64,000 nt of DNA from Candidatus Thiodiazotropha endoloripes (GTDB lineage: Bacteria; Pseudomonadota; Gammaproteobacteria; Chromatiales; Chromatiaceae), in assembly GCF_001708965.1 (NCBI RefSeq), contig NZ_LVJW01000003.1, forward strand, positions 1,898,989-1,962,988, read 5' to 3'. Positions 57,390-64,000 of the stretch are shown piece by piece. The position numbers and the translations under genes were made by a program. The number at the start of each line of letters is the position of its first letter. Position 1 is the stretch's first letter. A model generated the notes under the pieces. It did not search any database. It saw nothing but the letters and a program-made list of their open reading frames with translations, and was not told the origin of the DNA.

Positions 57390-58613
57390 TCAGGCTGACA
57401 GCTTGGCCCTGCTCTCCGTTGCAACAGAACTCTGATCAGACTCGACAGCCTGGTAGTCGATACTGATACGATCCCCGGCGATAGGGCGGAAAAACCCGTC
57501 AGCGAACGCCACATGATCCACATGCTCGCGATAACTGTCTATCACGGCAGGATGACAGAATTTCACCAGCCAGGTGTAGCGATATCCTGCACTCTCCTGT
57601 ACCGCATCACCGGTGAATACCCGACGCACACCGGGAATGGCGCCGAGAACACGTCTCCCCTCCTCCATCATATGATTGATCTGCTTCTCATCATCAATAC
57701 TGGTGTTGTAGATGATCAGATGCTCCACCGGCAGCCAGGGATCACATTCGGCCAATACTTCCGAGGCACGTCCGGCGGATCCCCAGAGTGACATGCAGCG
57801 TGCCGCCTCCTCAAGGATCCCATCACTTACCCCTTGCATCAGACCGGTATAACCCAACCGATGCTGTTCCGCATTCTTACCCACGCATGCGCCGGCCACA
57901 TCGGCCAGAGCCGTATAATAGTTGATCTTAGCGATGCCATTTTCTATCAGCCTTTTATACTGCTCAGCAGAGAGTCCGGTACCGCCGTGCAGGACCAGCG
58001 GTATAGCCAGTGCTCCGTTGATCTGTTGCAGACGCTCGAAATCGAGATTCGGCTCACCTTTCATGCGACCGTGGACTGTACCGATTGAGACGGCCAGAAA
58101 ATCCACTCCGGTCAGATCAACAAACTGTCTGGCCTCGTTCACTGAGGTATGGCTCATTTCACCAGGATGCTGTTCCGCATCCTCACCCTCCACACCGGGT
58201 ACATAGCCAAGCTCCCCTTCCACAGGTATGCCGCAAGCATGTGCCATGGAGACGACCTGGGCAGTAGTCTCCACATTCTCCTTGAATGAAGTATGTGAGG
58301 CATCGACCATGACCCCATTACAACCCAGCCGTATTGAGTCGATGGCAGATTCCAGGCTTTCTCCATGGTCCAGGTGGATCGCCACCGGCACCGCCGCGCG
58401 TTTTGCCGCTGTCTCGACGGCGGCCATCAACAGTTCGAAATCGTAGTGCTGAAAATGGGACTCGGCCAGGGAGAGGATTAGCGGCGAGGCGGTCTGTTCG
58501 GCCGCAGCCATCACACCGGTCACAAAGTCCAGGCTGACCACATCGAAGGCACCCACAGCATAACCATTGGCATGGGCGTGATTGAGCATCTGTTTCATAT
58601 TTACCAGCGGCAC
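57390..58613 (-). CDS. Class II fructose-bisphosphate aldolase fused to a Dabb domain
   Basis: The protein has 407 aa from the GTG at 58613, which has an AGGAG site seven bases upstream; the longer frame opens with TTG. The aldolase domain (about 1-280) has HLDHG (80-84), a Glu in VEGELGYV, SIGTVHG and LHGGTG, the zinc and phosphate-binding motifs of class II aldolases. The C-terminal ~95 residues (from about 295, VEHLIIYN) are a Dabb ferredoxin-like domain, normally found in separate stress proteins. The gene is divergent from a CbbR-like regulator, which suggests a Calvin-cycle role (fructose- or sedoheptulose-bisphosphate formation). Confidence 0.82.
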   Translation of the reverse strand: MPLVNMKQMLNHAHANGYAVGAFDVVSLDFVTGVMAAAEQTASPLILSLAESHFQHYDFELLMAAVETAAKRAAVPVAIHLDHGESLESAIDSIRLGCNGVMVDASHTSFKENVETTAQVVSMAHACGIPVEGELGYVPGVEGEDAEQHPGEMSHTSVNEARQFVDLTGVDFLAVSIGTVHGRMKGEPNLDFERLQQINGALAIPLVLHGGTGLSAEQYKRLIENGIAKINYYTALADVAGACVGKNAEQHRLGYTGLMQGVSDGILEEAARCMSLWGSAGRASEVLAECDPWLPVEHLIIYNTSIDDEKQINHMMEEGRRVLGAIPGVRRVFTGDAVQESAGYRYTWLVKFCHPAVIDSYREHVDHVAFADGFFRPIAGDRISIDYQAVESDQSSVATESRAKLSA

Positions 58614-58690
58614 AGGATCTCTCCTTATTCCCAATAGAGGTGATAGGGTGGAAAACTTTTATCCCCGGCAACTTTACGCTTGCTTAACTG

Positions 58691-58714
58691 TTAGGTTAAT
58701 TTAAATTAAACTAA
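58691..58714. promoter_or_regulatory. Near-palindromic operator between aldolase and CbbR-like genes
   Basis: TTAG at 58691 and CTAA at 58714 bound an almost perfect 24-base palindrome whose core is TTAATTTAAATTAA; only one pair breaks the symmetry. Further GTTAA-type half sites lie on either side (TTAAC near 58684, GTTAAAC near 58721). CbbR/LysR sites are TTA/TAA dyads in this position, so this is the likely operator. Confidence 0.55.
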
Positions 58715-58740
58715 TATTTCGTTAAACTTGGGTAAAACAA

Positions 58741-59655
58741 TTGATCAGGCGTTTAACACTCCATCAACTGACCATATTCACGGCGCTCGCCCAACACGGA
58801 AATATGACCCGTGCAGCCAAAGCGCTGCATATGAGCACCCCAGCCCTATCCATTCAGATCAAGCAGATGTCCGATGCGATCGGCATGCCGCTGCATGAGC
58901 AGATTGGCCGGAAACTCTATCTGACCGACGCAGGCAGACGGGTCGAAGAGGCCGCCCGTGACATTCTGAACCGGTTAGAGGCACTGGACTCGGAGATTGC
59001 GGAACTGCAAGGTTTGGAACAAGGCAGGCTCAGACTCTCCATTATCACCACCGCCAAATACTTTGTACCCAAGTTACTCGGTTCATTTTGCCAACGCCAT
59101 CCCGCTATAGAGGTCTCCCTGGATGTGGCGAATCGCGATCAGTGTCTTAACCGTTTGGAGCGGAATCTCGACGACCTCTACATCATGGGAAAATACCCCG
59201 AAGCGCTCGCTGTTGAAGCGGTCCCCTTCATGGAGAACCCCTTGCTGGTGATCGCCCCGAGTGGCCACCCTCTGGCCGACAGAAAAAACTTATCCCCCAA
59301 GCTGCTGGCAGAAGAGTCCTTTGTCATGCGTGAACAGGGTTCCGGTACCCGTCTTGCCGCTGAAAGTTTCTTTGAGTCTCACAAGATAGAGCTGAAAACC
59401 CGCATGACCCTTGGCAGTAACGAGGCGGTTAAGCAGGCAGTTGCCGGTGGCCTTGGGCTGGCGGTGCTATCCCAACACACTCTAACCCTTGATCGAGCCT
59501 CGGGCGCTTTTGCGGTACTGGATGTGAAGGGGTTTCCATTGATCAGGCAGTGGTATGCGGTTTATCCCCGGGGCAAGCGGATATCTGCGGTCACCAGTGC
59601 CTTTCTTCAGTACCTGATTTCTGAGGGTGAGAAAAGTATTCGCTCACATCCCTGA
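58741..59655 (+). CDS. cbbR: LysR-type regulator, CbbR-like
   Basis: The protein has 304 aa. The N-terminal helix-turn-helix is FTALAQHGNMTRAAKALHMS followed by TPALSIQIKQMSDAIG; the effector domain (about 90-295) contains LRLSIITTAKYFVPKLLG and LGSNEAVKQAVAGGLGLAVLS, close to CbbR. It begins with TTG (IRRLTLHQLTIF). CbbR activates CO2-fixation genes and is usually divergent from them; here its neighbour is the aldolase, and no RubisCO gene is in the window, so the cbb link is inferred. Confidence 0.82.
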   Translation: MIRRLTLHQLTIFTALAQHGNMTRAAKALHMSTPALSIQIKQMSDAIGMPLHEQIGRKLYLTDAGRRVEEAARDILNRLEALDSEIAELQGLEQGRLRLSIITTAKYFVPKLLGSFCQRHPAIEVSLDVANRDQCLNRLERNLDDLYIMGKYPEALAVEAVPFMENPLLVIAPSGHPLADRKNLSPKLLAEESFVMREQGSGTRLAAESFFESHKIELKTRMTLGSNEAVKQAVAGGLGLAVLSQHTLTLDRASGAFAVLDVKGFPLIRQWYAVYPRGKRISAVTSAFLQYLISEGEKSIRSHP

Positions 59656-59704
59656 CGCCATAACTGCAAAGTAGTATCAAAACTTACAGTCGGCAGTTAT
59701 GGCG
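59656..59704 (+). repeat. Inverted repeat CGCCATAACTGC/GCAGTTATGGCG
   Basis: Perfect 12-bp arms (59656-59667, 59693-59704) enclose 25 bases directly after the cbbR stop codon. The core matches the palindrome at 47315-47347, including the trailing GGAT. It may terminate cbbR transcription, although no T-run follows. Confidence 0.5.
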
Positions 59705-59900
59705 GATTTCTGTGAGTTATTGACCATCGTGGAGCAAATTTTCAGTTCCAAGCGTACAGGTCAATAATGCCTGGTTCAGTTGCTCAATAAGCAACAGCAA
59801 ATGCGTTTATTTAAATTTAAGTACGCATTTAAAGGAGATGCTGCCATTGACGGCTGATTTGTTATCAACTACCTGACAACTTCACATCATCTGATACAGT

Positions 59901-60503
59901 TCAGTCATCAACCTCTTCATAACCGGTAATCATAGCCTTTACATCAGCCCCTACAGGGTCACTCATGGTAATAGTCAGGTAGAGGTGGGCAACCAGGAAG
60001 GTCAGCATCAGGAATGCAGCACCGGTATGAACCAATGCAATAGCACCCAGCGGTAACCATTCCAATCCGATACCACCCAGATCCCCATAGAATAGATAGA
60101 GTAATCCGCTGATCCAGATAGCCGGTCCAATGAACAGATGCAGACCCAGGTAGGCTGACCTTTGTAATGGATTATGCTTATGGCTGCGGTCTTTGTGGAA
60201 GGGGTGCCCCTTTCCCTGGAAGATCTCAAAGGCGTAGTACTTGACCATCGCCAGGATGCGCTCCATTGGTGATGGGATATATTGTTTCCACTCACCAGTG
60301 GTCAGGTGCCAAAACCAGGCGAAGGCCCATAAACCGATCAGGGTCCAGGCAGCAATGCGGTGAATCTCAGCGGCCTGTTCCCAGCCTATCAGGGTATAGG
60401 TGCCATGTATCTCAAAGCCTGTTATCAACATCAGGATGATGAGTGCAGCTTGGGACCAGTGCCAAAAGCGTTCAAAGCCAGCATAGAGTTTTATCGTTGC
60501 CAT
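59901..60503 (-). CDS. Cytochrome b (membrane anchor of octaheme cytochrome)
   Basis: The protein has 200 aa with four membrane helices and conserved His in them (FERFWHWSQAA, EIHRIAAW, LGLHLFIGPA, FLVAHLYLT), typical of the di-haem cytochrome b subunits of hydrogenases and thiosulfate/tetrathionate reductases. It would pass electrons from quinol to the periplasm. It overlaps the cytochrome c gene by one base (TGATG) and has a GGAGG site, so the two form one redox complex. Confidence 0.85.
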   Translation of the reverse strand: MATIKLYAGFERFWHWSQAALIILMLITGFEIHGTYTLIGWEQAAEIHRIAAWTLIGLWAFAWFWHLTTGEWKQYIPSPMERILAMVKYYAFEIFQGKGHPFHKDRSHKHNPLQRSAYLGLHLFIGPAIWISGLLYLFYGDLGGIGLEWLPLGAIALVHTGAAFLMLTFLVAHLYLTITMSDPVGADVKAMITGYEEVDD

Positions 60504-62089
60504 CAGCTGTTCCTCCTTTTTTTAGAAACCATCCGCCCAAGACCGTGCACCGATACACCACCCAGGGTGCCCAATACCATCAACCATCCTATCAGGTCCA
60601 AGGTTTCGTTCCTGTCCCTTCCCGGCATGTAAAAACCACTGACACCAACCAATCGACCGTTACGTGCATGACAATCAGCACATCCCAGTGCATTCTCCTT
60701 TGGCGCCACCATATGTGTGATGGGCCAAAAGTACTCGGTCTCTACAAATCCGTATTCTCCGCTGAACTCCTTACCCCTTGCCATCAGACCCGCCTTCAGG
60801 GCTCTGCCCCAGTCAAAGCTCTTCCAGAAAGCATCTGGATCCTTTCCGAATAAATGGGGTACACCAAGGATTTTATTCTTGGTGTCATAGGGCTGTTTAC
60901 CTCGCATTACCTTGAACGGCCAGATTCGGGAGTCAGGATCCTCATAACTGCCTTGAATGCTATTAATCGGCACCACACCGCTATCATCGATCTGCTCACC
61001 AAACAGGGTGTAGCGGACTTCGCCATCAAACCAGTAATACTCAGGTATGACATTCTCCTCCCAGGTAAAATCGCCCTTCTTGAAGTGGTAGACTGCATAG
61101 CCATCCTTCTTTTTCACCAGCGGCTTGCCATCTGCACCTTTCTGACCGGCAGTGGACCAATCCCACCACATCTTGGTCTTGCGGCCTCCACGAGCAAACT
61201 TGGGTACATGGCAGGTGACACAGGCAACCTTATCGGTATGGCTGTTAAGTTTTGGATTCGCCTCTTCGCCATGTGCTGCACTACCATGGCAGGATTCACA
61301 GGTAGCACGATTCTGATCTTTTTGACCTGGAATCACCACGCCCCGCTCATCCGATGGCTTTGGTGTATAGCGGCTGCCTGCAATCTCATGACCACCAGTG
61401 GTATGGCAGGTCTGACAACTGAAATTCAATCCCTCATTATCCATATGCACATCGGTAGCCCGGTTTGGCTTATGCATGGAAGAGTCGAGGTGACCATGTT
61501 TTACACCGTCCCCGCCGCCGCCATAGAAGTGGCAGGCTCCACAGTTGCTGCGGCCAGGCTTACCGACACTCTGGGCAACTTTCTGCAGATCGGGAGGCTG
61601 ACGGAGCTTGCCTTTTTTAGGCGGCCACTTTTTTGGTTCATAGTTGGGATGTCCCGCACCGGTCGGGAATTTCTTATAGGTCCCGGTGGTATCATGACAA
61701 ACTAGACAGTCCACATTTTGTTCTGAGCTGAGATCGAAACTGTCGTCTTTCCAGCCATATCCTATATGGCAACTGGTACAACGCGGCCAGTTGGTAGCGG
61801 TGGCAACACAAAAGTTATTGAGGACGTTCTTCTTACCGAGAGTCTGGCCAGTGAGTTGGTTTTCAAATGCCCAAGTCCAATGTGAGGTTTTGTGTAATTG
61901 TTTAGCCGCCTCGGTATGGCACTCCAAACAGGCTTTGGTGACTTCCGGACCTGTCTCGAACTCCTTTTGAAGCTGTTCGAATTTACTGTGGTCTGCTGTG
62001 GAATTTGTATCTGCAGCCCATATTGGGCTAACACACAGAACCAAAACTGCACATAGCAGCCTATTCAAACATGACTGAGAGCTTTTCAT
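60503..62089 (-). CDS. Octaheme c-type cytochrome (tetrathionate reductase family)
   Basis: The protein has 528 aa with a signal peptide (1 to about 25). Eight CXXCH motifs stand at residues 54, 104, 128, 183, 225, 264, 290 and 470, all with His as the fifth residue; the long haem-free stretch (294-469) before the last one is a family feature. The C-terminus (about 498-515) is a membrane helix, so the protein is anchored. Family members from Shewanella reduce tetrathionate and, in vitro, nitrite or hydroxylamine. It is followed by a cytochrome b gene, giving a quinol-linked complex. Confidence 0.85.
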   Translation of the reverse strand: MKSSQSCLNRLLCAVLVLCVSPIWAADTNSTADHSKFEQLQKEFETGPEVTKACLECHTEAAKQLHKTSHWTWAFENQLTGQTLGKKNVLNNFCVATATNWPRCTSCHIGYGWKDDSFDLSSEQNVDCLVCHDTTGTYKKFPTGAGHPNYEPKKWPPKKGKLRQPPDLQKVAQSVGKPGRSNCGACHFYGGGGDGVKHGHLDSSMHKPNRATDVHMDNEGLNFSCQTCHTTGGHEIAGSRYTPKPSDERGVVIPGQKDQNRATCESCHGSAAHGEEANPKLNSHTDKVACVTCHVPKFARGGRKTKMWWDWSTAGQKGADGKPLVKKKDGYAVYHFKKGDFTWEENVIPEYYWFDGEVRYTLFGEQIDDSGVVPINSIQGSYEDPDSRIWPFKVMRGKQPYDTKNKILGVPHLFGKDPDAFWKSFDWGRALKAGLMARGKEFSGEYGFVETEYFWPITHMVAPKENALGCADCHARNGRLVGVSGFYMPGRDRNETLDLIGWLMVLGTLGGVSVHGLGRMVSKKRRNS

Positions 62090-62291
62090 GAATGTCTCCT
62101 GAGATGCCTTAAGGCAGACCGTCCAAAACAGCTGATGGCGGTCATGAATCAGGAAACTGCTTGAGATTATGTTGTCGCTTAGCTGTCAGGTTTTTTTTAT
62201 AACAGTCCTTCTACCTTGTATTTATAGTCGATATTTTTTTACAAGTGATGGTCTGTTATTGAGATTTGTCAATAAAAGGTGAATGAAGAAC

Positions 62292-63029
62292 TCAGCCGGC
62301 ATTAAGATCGATACTCGTCATCTGGTACAAGCCACCGAAAAACAATCGTTTCTTGATTCCGGCCTGGTTTCTGTCCAGATTAGCCCAATTCTCGATATCC
62401 TTGCACCAGAAGTTTTCAGCGTAAGGCTCAAGCAACTTGAATATACCTTTCATGACGTACCGCATGGGATTCCAGACTGCTGGCAGGTGGTAGTCAACGA
62501 ATACGATACGACCACCCTTGCGGGTAACCCGAACCGCCTCTGCAATGGTCGCCAGGCGAACTGCTTCAGGCTGTTCATGTAACAAAAAGAAGACAACGGT
62601 ATTGTCAAACTCACCATCTTGGAATTCCATCTTGCTCGAATCTTGTTGATGAAGTCTGACCTGGCCATTACTCCCAATCTTACTGCGTGTATTGTCTAGC
62701 TGAACCGGTGCCACATCTATGACGTCAAGGATCGCACCTGGCGTCAACTGTTGTGCAAGACGCGGGGTGAAGTCACCGTATACACAGGCTATTTGAAGGG
62801 TTTTCCCTTCAATTGAATGGCCAAGTTTCTCGAGTGCAGCATCTCTAAGATTATTGAAATTCCCCCAAAGTATCAGGTTGATCAGCCACTGTTGTTCAAA
62901 AAAGCGTACAGCCCTGGGGTGTAAATAAGCCCACCAGTATGCTTTCTGAAGATATGACGGTATTTCTTTCTCACAACTGTTTGTCGAGGCTGTCAATCCC
63001 CCAGATACCACTGTAGATGATCTTTCCAT
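62292..63029 (-). CDS. rquA: Rhodoquinone biosynthesis methyltransferase-like protein RquA
   Basis: The protein has 245 aa from the ATG at 63029; a TTG at 63056 is possible. It is a class I methyltransferase fold, but the SAM motif GxGxG is replaced by ACVYGDFT (81-88). That change, with YWWAYLHPRAV near the start, WLINLILWGN, and DVAPVQLDNTR, is what I know of RquA, which turns ubiquinone into rhodoquinone. Rhodoquinone drives fumarate reduction in anoxic cells. The gene is transcribed alone, 203 bases upstream of the octaheme gene on the same strand. Confidence 0.78.
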   Translation of the reverse strand: MERSSTVVSGGLTASTNSCEKEIPSYLQKAYWWAYLHPRAVRFFEQQWLINLILWGNFNNLRDAALEKLGHSIEGKTLQIACVYGDFTPRLAQQLTPGAILDVIDVAPVQLDNTRSKIGSNGQVRLHQQDSSKMEFQDGEFDNTVVFFLLHEQPEAVRLATIAEAVRVTRKGGRIVFVDYHLPAVWNPMRYVMKGIFKLLEPYAENFWCKDIENWANLDRNQAGIKKRLFFGGLYQMTSIDLNAG

Positions 63030-63056
63030 TTTCTTGTTATTTGCTGCTACACCCAA

Positions 63057-63560
63057 TTTATGAGCTAGTAGGATAAGCCAAAAAATGCCAAGAGGTTAAC
63101 CCTAAATTATTAGCGGTTTAATGCTCACATCCATTGTCAGGGTTATTCATAGGAACCTACTACTTTACCCACCACTGAATATTGGCAATCAGATAGAGGT
63201 ATTATGATCTGGAACTACAGACTTTTCTCAAAACATTCTGTACCTTAGATCCCGATGCATAGTCCCAATCAACTGACTTAAAAGTGTCATTCAATGGTCA
63301 AATTTGATTGACCTCCGATCTGGGCATGTATTGCCGTTTTATTGATGGTTTAATCTGACCCAGTGGGTGTTGTGAAGCTGCCAATGATGACCCAAGGACT
63401 TCAAACATCACCTGAATTTAATTAGCTTCCTTAACGCCTTAGGTATGCAGCCGAGACAGGTAAGGTCGAAAGTGCTACAGACTAGGGTGTTGTTATACCG
63501 GTGAGGAGTATGAATAGGCTTACTCACAAAGAGATCACCACAACGGGATTCGTGGATAGG
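63057..63560. other. Intergenic stretch without a supported gene
   Basis: The only candidate is an 18-codon frame at 63510-63566 with a GAGGAG site, too short to claim. No RNA gene or strong hairpin is seen. It leads into the repeat cluster. Confidence 0.4.
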
Positions 63561-63680
63561 GACTAATTCACCTTCGGTTCATCCCTACAGGGCGCTTTCT
63601 CTGCAGCGTCTGTGTTGCTTGGCTCCATTCGAAGTCAGGATTAAAATCAAATCCTGAGTCTCCACCGGTTTAATAGGGGT

Positions 63681-63773
63681 GCTCGCCACGCGAGGTTTTC
63701 GGTGCCTGCTGATGGGCAGGGATTGATTCGCTGCGCTCACCCCTACGGGGCGCCTACGCTGCGCTGCGGCGTC
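63681..63773. repeat. Repeat unit A
   Basis: This is the complete unit from GCTCGCCACGCGAGG to GCGGCGTC, about 93 bases. It matches 63844-63935 with only a few changes. Confidence 0.7.
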
Positions 63774-63843
63774 TGCGTCACTGCGTTCCTTTCGAACGAA
63801 GGGTTCGCACCAAAACCTGCCTCTCCGCCAATAATTAAAGAGT

Positions 63844-63935
63844 GCTCGCCACGCGAGGTTTGGGTGCCTGCTGATGGGCAGGGATTGATTCGCTGCGCTC
63901 ACCCCTACGGGGCGCCTACGCTACGCTGCGGCGTC
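63844..63935. repeat. Repeat unit B
   Basis: This is the second complete unit, about 92 bases, with one changed base in the CTACGCTGCG part and a shortened T-run near the start. Confidence 0.7.
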
Positions 63936-63956
63936 CTGCGTCGCTTTGCGCCTGGT

Positions 63957-64000
63957 GATTCGCTGCGCTCACCCCTACGGGGCGCCTACGCTGCGCTGCG
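63957..64000. repeat. Repeat unit C (cut by window end)
   Basis: This partial unit begins at GATTCGCTGCGC and lacks the GCTCGCCACGCG head. It continues past the window. Confidence 0.6.

Larger units (their letters stand above)
63562..64000. repeat. GC-rich repeat cluster at the right edge
   Basis: At least three close copies and one decayed copy share the core ATTCGCTGCGCTCACCCCTA, continuing CGGGGCGCC. They lie at about 63562-63596 (decayed), 63681-63773, 63844-63935 and 63957-64000, the last cut by the window end. The CCCCTACGGGG part can form a hairpin. It looks like an intergenic repeat family expanded locally; it codes for nothing convincing. Confidence 0.7.

Noticed and set aside
60854..61705. 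Long open frame opposite the octaheme cytochrome gene (283 codons)
   Set aside because: Antisense shadow of a gene with clear haem motifs; its peptide has no family features.
63510..63566. 18-codon frame with a good ribosome-site match
   Set aside because: Too short to distinguish from chance without homologues or expression data.
63585..63902. Minus-strand frame of 105 codons across the right-edge repeats
   Set aside because: Its peptide simply repeats the repeat unit (SAANQSLPISRH twice), so it is a by-product of repeated DNA.
63562..64000. Right-edge repeats considered as a CRISPR array
   Set aside because: The units are about 92 bases with irregular spacing, share an internal hairpin, and have no unique short spacers or cas genes nearby.

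Overview
The window looks like chromosome from a gammaproteobacterium, most plausibly a sulfur-oxidising or autotrophic member of the Chromatiales/Sedimenticola/Thiodiazotropha neighbourhood. The order yceD-rpmF-plsX-fabH-fabD-fabG-acpP-fabF-pabC-mltG-tmk-holB-pilZ-tatD is the gammaproteobacterial fab cluster. A CbbR-like regulator beside a class II aldolase, an octaheme cytochrome with a membrane cytochrome b, an RquA-type methyltransferase and an Na+-pumping oxaloacetate decarboxylase point to a metabolically flexible, partly anaerobic lifestyle. The genus is inference; there is no rRNA gene here.

Layout. (1) 1-532: end of a calcium-binding EF-hand protein. (2) 985-16122: accessory block with a secreted PHP-domain hydrolase, a peptidyl-prolyl isomerase-like protein, three HupE/UreJ-type membrane proteins, a membrane-fused spermidine-synthase-like enzyme, three 2-oxoglutarate/Fe(II) oxygenase-like proteins, a SapC protein, a BlaI repressor with an M56 metallopeptidase, and a divergent TonB-dependent receptor. 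This is the best candidate for a poorly described system, probably metal or metallophore handling. (3) 16759-25882: fatty-acid beta-oxidation operon (YiiX-like hydrolase, fadE, thiolase, fadJ-type enzyme, acyl-CoA ligase, EthD protein). (4) 26054-37099: the fab cluster, all on the minus strand. (5) 37175-41322: oadGAB lying between yceD and the divergent maf (yceF).

(6) 41466-54394: regulators and small proteins: HDOD protein, a REC/degenerate-GGDEF/coiled-coil membrane protein, DUF2914, YugP-like and DUF4332 proteins, an RRM-like protein, a LON-domain protein, a YheT hydrolase, an unrecognised kinase-like protein, a two-component pair and a TPR protein. Several short dispersed repeats sit between these genes. 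(7) 54853-57204: glycine-rich RRM protein, TIM-barrel protein, HtpX. (8) 57390-59655: aldolase-Dabb fusion divergent from a CbbR-like LysR regulator, with a near-palindrome between them. (9) 59901-63029: octaheme cytochrome c/cytochrome b operon and rquA. (10) 63057-64000: non-coding, ending in GC-rich repeats that run off the window.

I saw no rRNA, tRNA, CRISPR array, transposase or integrase.
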